Under the pieces are notes generated by a model that did not search any database, had not been told where the DNA came from, and was given only the letters and a program-made list of their open reading frames with translations. From the NCBI GenBank assembly GCA_029263395.1, contig JAJCXO010000067.1:62001-126000 (forward strand): DNA of 64,000 bases, read 5' to 3'. Source of the stretch: Acidobacteriota bacterium. Lineage in GTDB: Bacteria; Acidobacteriota; Thermoanaerobaculia; Multivoradales; J023. Shown one piece after another: positions 55,998-64,000 of this stretch. Each line of letters starts with the position of its first letter. The stretch's first letter is position 1. The translations under genes and the position numbers were made by a program.

Positions 55998-57533
55998 ATG
56001 CTACGAACATCACGGTTCTCGACTTGGCGCAACGCGCCAAACATCGCGACTCAGTATCGGTTCTTGGCGACCTTGGTTCTGCTGAGTGCCCTGTTGGCCG
56101 TCCCAGTGTGGGCTGGCGGTTTGCCGGCGTTTCCGGGGGCCGAAGGTTTCGGGGCCAAAGCTACCGGCGGACGCGGCGGCGCCGTGTTACGGGTGACGAC
56201 CCTCGCTGACTCCGGCGTCGGCAGCCTGCAGTGGGCACTCGACCAACCCGAGCCCCGCATCATCGTCTTCCGTGTCTCGGGTGTGATCAACGGCGACGTC
56301 CACATCAGCCACGGTGATGTGACGATTGCTGGTCAGACCGCCCCGGGCGCCGGCATCACTATCAATGGGCACCTCTACACGACGTTCGGCTCGGACGAAG
56401 GCAACATCATCCTGCGTCATCTGCGGGTACGACCACCGAATCCTGACGCCGAGTGGCCGCCCAATCAACACGATGCGATTCAACTGTCGACCGCCCACAC
56501 CTTGATTCTCGACCACATCGACGCCTCCCACGGTGCTGACGAAATCATCGATTGTTGGGGCGGCGCCCACGACATCACCGTGCAATGGTCAGCGATCACG
56601 TATCCGATCTACGACGAGGCGAACGGTTGGACCCATAACAAGGGTTTCCTCAACCATCGCTCTTGTATCGACGACAGCAGCTGCGGCGGCAGCGACCCCC
56701 TCGGTGGCCGGGTGTCGATCCACCACAACTACTTTGCCCACGCTCGCAACCGCACGCCGGCGCTGTCGACCGGTCCGGCCGAGGCGATCAACAACCTGGT
56801 GTACAACGGCCGCGAAGGTTTTGTGCACCACAACATTGCGGGTGGCGCTGGCACCAGCATCACCGAGGTCGGCGACTTCAACATCGTCGGCAATCGGTTT
56901 ATCGAGGGGCCATCGATCAGCTTGGCACCGATGTGGTTTGATCCCGAAAACGCATCAACACCGATCCCGACCCGCTATTTTGTCTTCGACAATTGGGTCG
57001 AAGATCCCGGCGACTTCAATGGCCGGTTCGACAACCCCTACACCACCTCGGGTTTCGGCGACGCCTACACCTTCGCCTGCTGCGGCATCGAAGCCAGTCA
57101 GTTCACCGCCACCTCGGCCTACGACTTCTCGACGATTCCCGACTATGTGCCGGTCACCGTCGACAGCGGTGAAAACCTCGAGGCGTCTTTGCTGTCACGG
57201 GTCGGCGCTTTTCCTCGTGACATCGTCAACCGCTGGGCGGTCGAAGACATTGTCGGCCGCAGCGGCGCCTGGGCTAATCGCCGCCCCGCCAATCTACTCG
57301 ACGGCCTGACTCCCGGCACACCCCCGGTCGACAACGATGCCGACGGTATGGCTGACGACTGGGAGACCGCCAACGGCCTCGACCCGACCGATCCAACCGA
57401 CCACTCCACGATCCGTCCATCGGGCTACACCGCTATCGAGGAGTACATCAACGAACTTGCCGATGCGTTGGTATCGCCGCCGTTGATCTTCACCGATGGC
57501 TTTGAAGCCGGGGACACTTCGGCCTGGGGTTAA
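55998..57533 (+). CDS. Secreted pectate-lyase-like (beta-helix) protein with DGFExGDxSAW tail
   Basis: 511 residues. ATG 55998 is chosen for GGAGG at 55988-55992; the frame is open to 55866. Signal peptide ATLVLLSALLAVPVWAGG. The body is a right-handed beta-helix like polysaccharide lyase family 1: GGLPAFPGAEGFGAKATGGR, ILRHLRVRPPNPDAEWPPNQ, DHIDASHGADEIIDCWGG and HHNYFAHARNRTPALS, whose Arg matches the family's catalytic position. It should cleave pectate-type polysaccharides outside the cell. After ~440 comes a calcium-binding DNDADGMADDWE repeat, and at the very end LIFTDGFEAGDTSAWG, shared with the dehydrogenase-like protein at 60136. Confidence 0.85.
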   Translation: MLRTSRFSTWRNAPNIATQYRFLATLVLLSALLAVPVWAGGLPAFPGAEGFGAKATGGRGGAVLRVTTLADSGVGSLQWALDQPEPRIIVFRVSGVINGDVHISHGDVTIAGQTAPGAGITINGHLYTTFGSDEGNIILRHLRVRPPNPDAEWPPNQHDAIQLSTAHTLILDHIDASHGADEIIDCWGGAHDITVQWSAITYPIYDEANGWTHNKGFLNHRSCIDDSSCGGSDPLGGRVSIHHNYFAHARNRTPALSTGPAEAINNLVYNGREGFVHHNIAGGAGTSITEVGDFNIVGNRFIEGPSISLAPMWFDPENASTPIPTRYFVFDNWVEDPGDFNGRFDNPYTTSGFGDAYTFACCGIEASQFTATSAYDFSTIPDYVPVTVDSGENLEASLLSRVGAFPRDIVNRWAVEDIVGRSGAWANRRPANLLDGLTPGTPPVDNDADGMADDWETANGLDPTDPTDHSTIRPSGYTAIEEYINELADALVSPPLIFTDGFEAGDTSAWG

Positions 57534-57635
57534 GGTTGGGCTCCGGGTGCTAATCTGTTTCCGCTGCTACTGTCTACACCGCACCTGATCTCCACCAGAA
57601 CCCGGTGTCTCACCGAAGCCAGGAGAACGATCCCG

Positions 57636-60113
57636 ATGGACACGTTTTGGCTCGACCTTCGCTTCTCCCTTCGAACACTTTCGAAGCGGCCCGTTTTCAC
57701 TCTGATCGCCGTGGTCTCTTTAGCGCTCGGCATCGGCGCCAACGTCGCCATTTTCAGTTTGCTGCGTGAGGTTTTCTGGCAGCCGATTCCGATCCAAGAC
57801 CCAGAACGCGTGGTTGTGGTTTATGGCACCGACCAGCGGGTCGGCGACATCGAGCTCGTTTCACACCACAACTGGCGGGATCTGCGCGAGCAAAACACCG
57901 TCCTCGAGGATCTCGGCGGTTATACCTGGTCGACGGTCAGCGTCTCCACGGAGGGTGAACCCCTCCACGTGACCGGCTCCCTGGTGTCCGGCAATTACTT
58001 CGACATCCTCGGCGTCTCCGCTGTCCTGGGACGGACTCTGTCTCCTCGGGATGACGTCACGCCAGGTGCTCATCCGGTGGTGGTTCTCAGCCATCACTTC
58101 TGGTCCAGTCGCCTCGGCTTGGACCCTGACGTCGTGGGCAGGAAACTCAGGATCAACGGCCATCCGTTCACCGTTGTTGGGGTCATGTCGCCCGAGTTCA
58201 AGGGACTTCTGCGTGGTTACAGCGCAGAGCTCTGGGTGCCGTTCGCGATGAACCAAGTTGCCATACCCGACCCGGCCGTCAATTGGTTCGATCGGCGGAT
58301 CGGCAAGATAATCACACCCGTTGGCCGTCTTGCGGAAGGTCTGACCCTGGCCGAGGCTGACGCCAGATTCCGCGCTCTCGGTGATCGCCTAGCGTTGGAA
58401 TATCCCGAGTCACTCAAAGGGCGAGGCTTTCGTTTGGTGCCGGCGGTCGAGGCCGCCATACCAGTCTGGGCGCAGACCACAGCCAAAGGCGGCGCAGCAG
58501 TTTTAGCGGCGACGGTTGGCCTGGTGCTGCTGATCGCCTGCCTCAACATCGCCAACCTGTTGTTGGCCAGGGCTCGGGAGCGGCGTAAGGAAATTGCCGT
58601 GCGGCTGGCTCTCGGCGTCGGTCGCGGGCGGCTGGTGCGTCAGTTGCTCACGGAAAGCGTCGTGACTGCTTTGGCCGGCGGCGTGCTGGGGCTCGCTGTT
58701 GCCCGCTGGACCCAGGACGCTCTGCTCAACGTTCTCGGTTCGATGGGCTGGTGGGGCACCTTCAACCTCGAGGTTGCCCTCGATCCCAGTATGCTGGCGT
58801 TCTTGTTCCTGCTCTCGGTGGTGACCGGGCTGTTGTTCGGATTGGTGCCGGCAATTCAATCGTCTCGTCCCGAGTTGGTCAATGCGCTCAAAGCAAGTGG
58901 CGACGCCAGACCGGTCAACGATCGTGTGCCATGGATCCGAGGTCTCGATTTCCGCAACGTCCTGGTGGTTGCACAAGTTGCGCTGTCGCTGGTCGCGCTG
59001 GTGGCGGCAGGACTCTTCTTGCGGAGCTTCGATGCCGCGCGCGGCGCCGACCCGGGCTTCGACGCCGACAAGCTGGCGGTAGCGTCGTTCGACGTCGCTC
59101 TCCAAGGCTATTCCGAGGAGCAAGGGAAGCAGTTCTTCCAACAAGTAGTGGAACAAACGAGGTCGCTTCCAGGAATCGAATCGGCCACCTTGGCCCAATA
59201 CGGGCCAATCTCAGACTATTGGTACCAGGCGGTCACTCGCGAAGGCGAGGCGACGGATCCGACCGCTCGGACCATCATCCAGGCGAACTCGGTGCTTCCC
59301 GGTTACTTCGAGACCCTGGGCATCACCGTCGAGGAAGGCCGCGGCTTCCAGTCGAACGACCGAGATTCCAGCGTTTCCGTCGCAGTGGTGAATCGCACCA
59401 TGGCAACTCAATTCTTCCCGGGTGAGAAGGCCGTGGGGAAACGGCTTGTCCTGCTCGAGAGCGACACCAAGAAGATTACGGTCGAGATCGTCGGCGTCGC
59501 CCGGGATGCCGACTACAACTTGGTTGGCGAGGCGCCACAGCCGTTTTTCTATCTGCCTTTGATGCAGTATTACGTGGCGAACGCTACCTTGATCACCCGC
59601 ACGGCGGGTGAGCCGGCGGCGGTGTTGCGGATGCTGACCGAGGAGATTCACGCGATCGATCCGGGAATCCCGGTGGTCGACGTGCGGACCGTCGGCCAGG
59701 TGGTGTCGGCGTCGATGTGGGCGCCTCGTTTCGTGGCCCGGTTCCTGGGGATTTTTGGCGCGGTTGCACTGGTGCTGACGGCGATCGGACTGTATGGCGT
59801 CATGTTGTACGCAGTGACGCGGCGGACGCGAGAGATCGGTATCCGCGTTGCGCTGGGGGCTGAACGACGGAGCGTTCTGGCTCTGGTCCTGCGCCAGAGC
59901 CTGGCGATGGTTGCACTCGGGCTAGCCCTCGGATTGACAACGGCGTTGTTGGCAAGCCGTCTTGTGACCTCGATGCTGTATGTTAAAACAACGGATCCGC
60001 TGGCCTATCTTGGGACGATCGCCCTGATGGTGGCGGTGGCGTTCGCCGCCAGCTTAGTACCTGCGCTCAGAGCCATGGCCGTCGATCCGATCCGGGCGCT
60101 ACGGAGCGACTGA
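57636..60113 (+). CDS. ADOP-type orphan ABC permease, second copy
   Basis: 825 residues; ATG 57636 after AGGAGAACG. Starts directly with the FtsX/MacB membrane segment (RPVFTLIAVVSLALGIGANV) without the PadR-type N-terminal extension of its paralogue at 21185. Two MacB-like periplasmic domains alternate with FtsX helical bundles (~280-440 and ~705-815: GVMLYAVTRRTREIGIRVAL, PALRAMAVDPIRALRSD). No ATPase or PadR gene is adjacent, consistent with the orphan family. Convergent with the sorbosone-dehydrogenase-like gene, with 22 bp between stops. Confidence 0.9.
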   Translation: MDTFWLDLRFSLRTLSKRPVFTLIAVVSLALGIGANVAIFSLLREVFWQPIPIQDPERVVVVYGTDQRVGDIELVSHHNWRDLREQNTVLEDLGGYTWSTVSVSTEGEPLHVTGSLVSGNYFDILGVSAVLGRTLSPRDDVTPGAHPVVVLSHHFWSSRLGLDPDVVGRKLRINGHPFTVVGVMSPEFKGLLRGYSAELWVPFAMNQVAIPDPAVNWFDRRIGKIITPVGRLAEGLTLAEADARFRALGDRLALEYPESLKGRGFRLVPAVEAAIPVWAQTTAKGGAAVLAATVGLVLLIACLNIANLLLARARERRKEIAVRLALGVGRGRLVRQLLTESVVTALAGGVLGLAVARWTQDALLNVLGSMGWWGTFNLEVALDPSMLAFLFLLSVVTGLLFGLVPAIQSSRPELVNALKASGDARPVNDRVPWIRGLDFRNVLVVAQVALSLVALVAAGLFLRSFDAARGADPGFDADKLAVASFDVALQGYSEEQGKQFFQQVVEQTRSLPGIESATLAQYGPISDYWYQAVTREGEATDPTARTIIQANSVLPGYFETLGITVEEGRGFQSNDRDSSVSVAVVNRTMATQFFPGEKAVGKRLVLLESDTKKITVEIVGVARDADYNLVGEAPQPFFYLPLMQYYVANATLITRTAGEPAAVLRMLTEEIHAIDPGIPVVDVRTVGQVVSASMWAPRFVARFLGIFGAVALVLTAIGLYGVMLYAVTRRTREIGIRVALGAERRSVLALVLRQSLAMVALGLALGLTTALLASRLVTSMLYVKTTDPLAYLGTIALMVAVAFAASLVPALRAMAVDPIRALRSD

Positions 60114-60135
60114 ACGCTCGGTCTCAATGAGTCAA

Positions 60136-62595
60136 TCAGTTGTAGGCAGAGGGATTCGTGCCGAAAGGCGAAACGGAGGACCAGGCGCTGAGATCCCCGG
60201 TCTCGAAGCCATCGACAAAAAGATCGCCGCACACCCCACTACGGGTACGCAGCACCTCGAGTTCGATCGGGCTCAACGCCCGACCGTAGATCCGGACCTC
60301 GTCGATCAGGCCGTCGAACGGCCGACCGCCCTGAGGCTGGTCACCGATCGCCACCGGTACCCCTGGATCGGTGGCGACCGTGCCCGTCTTGGCCACCGAG
60401 CCAACCTCGAGGGCATCCTTGTCCAGCCGCATGGTGGCGCCGTCATATACTGCCGCGGCGTGCGTCCACACCCCGGCCGTCAAGTCACCCGAGTCGGCTA
60501 TCAGGGTTGGGGTTGCACTACCCGCCTTGAGCCGGAACCGCAAACGACTCTCACCGCCGACATCAAGGGTGCTCACCATCCACAAATGATCTGGGTCTTG
60601 GACGCCGGAAGCCTTAGAGAGAAAACGGCCGTCCATCTGCCCAAAGTCGTCTGCCCGGAACCAGAACGTGATGGTCAGCGCAGTACCGCCGAGGTCGAAG
60701 GTGCCGAGATCAACCCGATCGTCGACTCCGTCGAAGTCGAGGGTGTAGCTGCTGTCGTCGTGGGTTTCGGTGCTCCACAAGGCGCCAATCACACTGCCGT
60801 TCAACGCCCCACTCGAACTGTCGAGGACCACGTCGCCGGTCCCTTCTTCGAACGACCAACGGGCACCCAAACCATCGGTCACGTCATCGATGCAGGTGAC
60901 CACTTCGACATCCACATCGTCGGTATCACTGTCGATGCCGTCGGTCACGAACAGCTGAAAGCTGTAGAGTCCAACCTCCGGCGGATTGACGAACACCACC
61001 AGATCGTCACCCACCAAGCCGGTTGACGGCCCTGCAGTCTGCATCCAGCTCTCGGCGAGTTGCTCGTCGTCACCGTCGGGGTCAAACGACGCCGAGCCGT
61101 TGAGGGTCACGGTATCGCCGAGGGCAACCCGCTGGTCCGGGCCGGCTATCGCGACCGGTGCCAGGTTCTTCACCGGACCAATCTGGAAACTGGCGTCGGC
61201 GATAGCGCTCGGCAGCAGCCCAGCCGCAAACGCACGAACCCGCAACAAGGCAGACGCCGTGAGGGTGATCGGTGCGCTGTACAACGGGCTAACTTGGGTC
61301 GGTTCGCTGCTGTCCAGGGTGTAGTGAATTGATGCCCCCACCGTCGCCGTGGCCAGCGTCACCTCCACCGGATCGTCGAAGTTACCCCCCGGCGGAGTAA
61401 TCGTCGGCGTGGCGGCCGACGCCTGGCCGGTCCAGCGGACGCGCTGCACACTCGCCGCGCCGGTATCGTAGGTGGTCAGCAGGTAGAACAGGTCACCGGT
61501 CAGCGGATCAACCCGGGTCAACACCGGCTTGGCATCGCCGATGCGCACATCACTGGCAAACCCCACCGTCACGGGTTGGTCCACCCCGAGCACGCGGTGG
61601 ATGTTGCCGGCATCCCCTGAGTTCGAGCCCCACAAAGTGATGAAGTAGTTGCCGAAGTATTCGGCTGGGAACGAAGCACTGTCCGGATACCAGGCCCCGC
61701 CGGTAATCAGCAAGCCGCCAGCTTGAGCACCATCCGCCCATCGCGCCGTTTCGACGCCGATCCCACCATAACCCTGGTGACCATAGTTGGCGCCTGGCTC
61801 CAGCAAGTAGATATCGGCCTTGTCCGGGCCGCGGGCGTCGTTGATGAACAGCCGGCCGGTGGTCGGTTCGATCGACATCGAGAACGGGTTACGTAGCCCG
61901 AGAGCGTAAATGCCGCGCAGCGCACCGCTGGCTTGATCGAAAAACGGATTGTCGGTCGGGATCGAGCCATCGGTGCCGATGCGAAAAACTTTGCCAGTGT
62001 AAGACTCGAGTGACTGCACTCCGTCGCCCCCCGACCAGCCATCGCCGGTGGTGACATAGAGCATGCCGTCCACTCCCACCTCCACCGCACCGCCGTTGTG
62101 GCTACCGGAGGAGCCAGTGGCGTTGAACGGCAGGTCGAGCAACAGCAACTCGCTACCCGCCAGTGCGACGTCAGGATTTGCTGGATCTGCCTGGATACGC
62201 ACCACCCGGTTGTGCCGCGGGTTGTTGCGCATGTAGAACATGTAGACATAACCGTTGGTGGCAAAGTCGGGATCAAACGCCAGATCGCGCAGCCCTGACG
62301 AACGATGCCGCACCGGGTCGCCGCCACCGCTTGCCGGAATCTCAAAGGTGAAAAACGGCGTCGGCAGCAGCGTCCACCCGTCACCCGAGCCGTCCCGCAC
62401 CGCCACCCGCAGCCGACCGCTGATTCGCTCAGCAATGAACAGGCGGCCGTCGGGTGAAAACACCATACCCGCGGGTGATTCCAGCGAGCCGACCACCTCG
62501 GTGTTGGCAAAACCCGTCGGCAGGTTGATCGCGCTTCCTGTTGCCGTCAGGAAAAGCAGAGCGATCCCGACTCCCCAACTTTTGATCCATGTCAT
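60136..62595 (-). CDS. Secreted sorbosone-dehydrogenase-like propeller with Ig, PKD and LamG modules
   Basis: 819 residues. Signal peptide (GVGIALLFLTATGSA). Residues ~25-390 form a six-bladed PQQ-dependent sugar-dehydrogenase-type propeller (FANTEVVGSLESPAGMVFSP, SGLRDLAFDPDFATNGYVYM, GYGGIGVETARWADGAQAGG). A chitobiase-like C-terminal beta domain follows at ~395-475 (PTITPPGGNFDDPVEVTLAT), then a PKD-like domain at ~480-570 (PVAIAGPDQRVALGDTVTLN) and a LamG-type lectin domain at ~580-780. It ends near LFVDGFETGDLSAWSSVSPF, the tail shared with 55998-57533. It probably oxidises or binds sugars at the cell surface. The upstream 62596-62640 has ATTGAT/ATCAAT repeats. Confidence 0.85.
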   Translation of the reverse strand: MTWIKSWGVGIALLFLTATGSAINLPTGFANTEVVGSLESPAGMVFSPDGRLFIAERISGRLRVAVRDGSGDGWTLLPTPFFTFEIPASGGGDPVRHRSSGLRDLAFDPDFATNGYVYMFYMRNNPRHNRVVRIQADPANPDVALAGSELLLLDLPFNATGSSGSHNGGAVEVGVDGMLYVTTGDGWSGGDGVQSLESYTGKVFRIGTDGSIPTDNPFFDQASGALRGIYALGLRNPFSMSIEPTTGRLFINDARGPDKADIYLLEPGANYGHQGYGGIGVETARWADGAQAGGLLITGGAWYPDSASFPAEYFGNYFITLWGSNSGDAGNIHRVLGVDQPVTVGFASDVRIGDAKPVLTRVDPLTGDLFYLLTTYDTGAASVQRVRWTGQASAATPTITPPGGNFDDPVEVTLATATVGASIHYTLDSSEPTQVSPLYSAPITLTASALLRVRAFAAGLLPSAIADASFQIGPVKNLAPVAIAGPDQRVALGDTVTLNGSASFDPDGDDEQLAESWMQTAGPSTGLVGDDLVVFVNPPEVGLYSFQLFVTDGIDSDTDDVDVEVVTCIDDVTDGLGARWSFEEGTGDVVLDSSSGALNGSVIGALWSTETHDDSSYTLDFDGVDDRVDLGTFDLGGTALTITFWFRADDFGQMDGRFLSKASGVQDPDHLWMVSTLDVGGESRLRFRLKAGSATPTLIADSGDLTAGVWTHAAAVYDGATMRLDKDALEVGSVAKTGTVATDPGVPVAIGDQPQGGRPFDGLIDEVRIYGRALSPIELEVLRTRSGVCGDLFVDGFETGDLSAWSSVSPFGTNPSAYN

Positions 62596-62652
62596 CCATC
62601 AAGGCTACGGCATTGATCGATGAATATCAATGAATAGATATTGATGCTCTGG

Positions 62653-62689
62653 AGCCGAGCCGAGAGCGTCCACACTCTCGACTCGACGG
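62653..62689 (-). terminator. Hairpin downstream of the 20-residue ORF
   Basis: Arms GAGCCGAGAG (about 62653-62662) and CTCTCGACTC (about 62675-62684) pair at 9 of 10 positions, with flanking complementary bases. It lies 14-50 bp past the tiny ORF on the minus strand and could terminate it before the dehydrogenase-like gene. Confidence 0.45.
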
Positions 62690-62702
62690 CTACGATTCAG
62701 TC

Positions 62703-62765
62703 CTACATGTCGGTGATGACAACACCATCGACAGCACCAGCCTTCAGTCGGGTTTGGATCTTCAT
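62703..62765 (-). CDS. 20-residue ORF with strong ribosome binding site, flanked by hairpins
   Basis: Peptide MKIQTRLKAGAVDGVVITDM, TAG at 62705-62703. GGAGG stands 7 bases before the ATG. Upstream, TACGGTCCA (62795-62803) and TGGACCGTA (62810-62818) form a perfect 9-bp stem with a 6-base loop; a terminator-like hairpin follows at 62653-62689. This looks like a complete miniature transcription unit. I recall many short hypothetical peptides starting MKI(K/Q)TxVKAG in soil bacteria; this is memory, not a search. It has no cysteines and no signal peptide, and its function is unknown. It could be a leader peptide, a RiPP-like precursor or a stand-alone small protein. Confidence 0.45.
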   Translation of the reverse strand: MKIQTRLKAGAVDGVVITDM

Positions 62766-62794
62766 GTGTGCTTCCTCCAGGTTAAAGTTGGCGA

Positions 62795-62818
62795 TACGGT
62801 CCACAAGGCTGGACCGTA
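62795..62818 (-). promoter_or_regulatory. Perfect hairpin upstream of the 20-residue ORF
   Basis: 9-bp inverted repeat TACGGTCCA / TGGACCGTA with a CAAGGC loop, about 15 bases upstream of the Shine-Dalgarno on the minus strand. Either an operator or a leader stem-loop controlling the small ORF. A weaker ATCCC/GGGAT stem lies near 62840. Confidence 0.45.
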
Positions 62819-62909
62819 CCATCCCACAAGTGAACTCTCATCCCTACTGGGATACTCTGAGGGCTACCGGGTCTGATTGGACTATCGAACGGTCGACGTG
62901 CCTACACAT

Positions 62910-63051
62910 CTAGGGGCGACTAAAGGGATCCAAATAATCGATACCGGATCGCACAATATCTTTGACATTGCGAGTTACCAGCGCCAAGCCGTGGACTTGG
63001 GTCGCCCTTTCGCAGCTCCGAGACTACGTTGGTGGCAACCAAGTAGCTCAA
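62910..63051 (-). pseudogene. Decayed PIN-domain toxin (VapC/FitB) remnant
   Basis: The 5' part reads LSYLVATNVVSELRKGDPSP from TTG 63051, matching the start of FitB-like PIN toxins except that the first catalytic Asp (LxDTN) is Ala. It then runs, in a different frame, into HGLALVTRNVKDIVRSGIDY then LDPFSRP and TAG at 62910. Those are the last ~27 residues of the same family. Roughly two thirds of the usual ~140 residues are missing at the junction near 62990-63000. So an internal deletion plus frameshift and a catalytic substitution inactivate it. It lies 27 bp downstream of an intact antitoxin gene. Confidence 0.82.
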
Positions 63052-63078
63052 AACTCAATCTTGCGCACGGTGTCGCGA

Positions 63079-63282
63079 TCAGCGCTCGAAGTCGGCATCC
63101 TCGCCAACGTCCGGAATAGCCAGCAGCACATCCTTGATGGACTCTCGCTGTCTTGGCGGCATCAAGGCTTCCCGAAGAATTTCTCGGTGTTCAGCCTCCG
63201 CCGAACGCCCGTGGCCTACCGCACGGACCTCGAGCTCGTGGACAAGTTTCTCATCGAGGTTTCGGACTAGTAGTTGGGCCAT
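63079..63282 (-). CDS. FitA/VapB-like ribbon-helix-helix antitoxin
   Basis: 67 residues; ATG 63282 with AAGGAG upstream. The N-terminus MAQLLVRNLDEKLVHELEVR then AVGHGRSAEAEHREILREAL is the classic FitA/Arc ribbon-helix-helix, a dimeric DNA-binding domain. The C-terminal tail (IKDVLLAIPDVGEDADFER) would normally bind and block the PIN toxin. The toxin gene downstream is destroyed, so the antitoxin is an orphan. It may persist as a repressor, an antidote against related toxins, or simply be decaying. Confidence 0.85.
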   Translation of the reverse strand: MAQLLVRNLDEKLVHELEVRAVGHGRSAEAEHREILREALMPPRQRESIKDVLLAIPDVGEDADFER

Positions 63283-63416
63283 TGACGACTCCTTCGATCA
63301 TCCGCCCCTGGAACTCCAAACGTTATCAATGATATCCAATGAGGGATCTATCCCATGTCTGCCTCACCCACACTCCGCACCTTGGTTCCCCAAGACCAAT
63401 CCGATACTCTGACCCC

Positions 63417-64000
63417 ATGGTAAAACGCAAACGAAAATACACCGGCTGGGCCGAGGCCAAGTCTCTATTGGACACAGCCCTGCGGCAACGACTCGGAGAC
63501 TCGGCGACGATCGAGATCGGCCGGGTGAAACATCTCGGCAAAGGACTTTCCCGACGGGGTTTCATGGCCCACGCTGAAGTGGATGGACACCCCGATTGGT
63601 CTCGCGACTACGTGGTGTTGAGACCCCTGCACGACGCCGAAGCGTATTGCGGCCAAGGCCCCGAGCACGAGGCGAAGGTGCTCACTGGGCTGGCCGAGGC
63701 GGATTTCCCGCTTCGAGTTCCCGAGTGGATCGCCACCTTAGACGACGAGGGGCAACCTGCGCTGATCGAAACCGCGGTCCATGGCATGGCACTCGACCTC
63801 CGCATTGGGCGTCAGGGCAGCGTGAAGCCGTGGCAGATCGTGGCGGCGGTGGCGGCGGCGGTGCACTCGGTCGACACCGCTCGGTTCGACGGACTGAAAG
63901 GCTTCCCGACCCGTCGCCAACATGCCGAGGCTGAGATGGCGGTGTTCGACGACCTCGACAAACCGCTCATCCGCGACGTCCAAGCCTGGACGGTGGAGCA
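63417..64000 (+). CDS. Aminoglycoside-phosphotransferase-like protein, cut by window edge
   Basis: ATG 63417, open to the right edge (194 codons visible). The N-lobe fits the APH/choline-kinase-like fold: IEIGRVKHLGKGLSRRGF (nucleotide loop), YVVLRPLHDAEAYCGQGPEH (substituted phosphate-anchoring region, then the acidic helix residue in EHEAKVLTGLAEADFPLRVP) and PALIETAVHGMALDLRIG (hinge), followed by WQIVAAVAAAVHSVD. The catalytic HGD and metal-binding motifs would lie beyond the edge, so activity cannot be judged. The substrate is unknown; many such proteins act on small alcohols rather than antibiotics. Confidence 0.72.
   Translation, partial: MVKRKRKYTGWAEAKSLLDTALRQRLGDSATIEIGRVKHLGKGLSRRGFMAHAEVDGHPDWSRDYVVLRPLHDAEAYCGQGPEHEAKVLTGLAEADFPLRVPEWIATLDDEGQPALIETAVHGMALDLRIGRQGSVKPWQIVAAVAAAVHSVDTARFDGLKGFPTRRQHAEAEMAVFDDLDKPLIRDVQAWTVE

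Noticed and set aside
58503..59198. 231-codon antisense ORF inside the second permease
   Set aside because: Shadow frame of an FtsX-type gene; no start signal.
62877..63270. Plus-strand ORFs over the toxin-antitoxin remnant
   Set aside because: They are antisense shadows; the minus strand shows clear antitoxin and toxin sequence.

Overview
The window looks like chromosomal DNA of an uncultured or poorly studied Acidobacteriota member, possibly of the Thermoanaerobaculia type. No rRNA, tRNA or marker gene is present, so this placement is inferred from gene families. They are two orphan duplicated permeases of the ADOP type (one with a PadR partner), a GWxTD plus VWFA-related secreted protein, an ECF sigma/Ser-Thr kinase pair beside a CHAT-TPR protein, and many secreted peptidases and amidohydrolases. 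Most genes look GC-rich with strong C/G third-position bias. About 9.4-18.2 kb looks less GC-rich by eye and may be an accessory block.

Layout. 1-4.2 kb: a gene cut by the left edge (minus), an HTH-TPR regulator (minus) divergent from an unknown protein, and a cyclic-nucleotide-binding SpoIIE-type phosphatase. 4.6-9.4 kb: a compact signalling operon of a winged-helix ParA/MinD-like protein with an altered P-loop, a GAF/PAS histidine kinase and an unusual receiver protein. 9.9-18 kb: a plus-strand cluster of secreted unknowns, a WD40-transmembrane-class III cyclase, a WD40 lipoprotein and a pentapeptide-repeat membrane protein. 18.2-25.5 kb: secreted hydrolase, M35-like metalloendopeptidase, PadR plus ADOP permease, and small membrane and secreted proteins. 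25.6-32.6 kb: an AddB/AddA-type recombination nuclease-helicase pair. 32.6-39.6 kb (minus): hybrid histidine kinase, then a secreted pair that includes the GWxTD/VWFA protein, and an unknown membrane-anchored protein.

39.8-40.0 kb holds five 42-bp tandem repeats. 40.3-49.8 kb (minus) is a hydrolase run: an M28 peptidase lipoprotein, an amidohydrolase/beta-lactamase-fold fusion, a double amidohydrolase fusion, a secreted unknown and a membrane unknown. 49.9-55.8 kb holds a CHAT-TPR protein facing a Ser/Thr kinase with DUF4384 and its overlapping ECF sigma factor. 55.9-62.6 kb holds a pectate-lyase-like protein, a second ADOP permease and a multidomain sorbosone-dehydrogenase-like protein. 62.6-64 kb holds a 20-residue ORF flanked by hairpins, a decayed VapBC/FitAB locus (intact antitoxin, wrecked toxin) and the start of an aminoglycoside-phosphotransferase-like gene cut by the right edge.

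How the genes may work together (inference): the window is rich in signal transduction (two histidine kinases, two receiver contexts, one cyclase, one cyclic-nucleotide-binding phosphatase, one Ser/Thr kinase, one ECF sigma factor) feeding extracytoplasmic functions. The two least conventional modules are the altered-P-loop ATPase/kinase/receiver operon and the WD40-cyclase cluster. A cNMP made by the cyclase could be read by the cyclic-nucleotide-binding phosphatase 8 kb upstream. No CRISPR array, insertion sequence, integrase or tRNA gene was seen.
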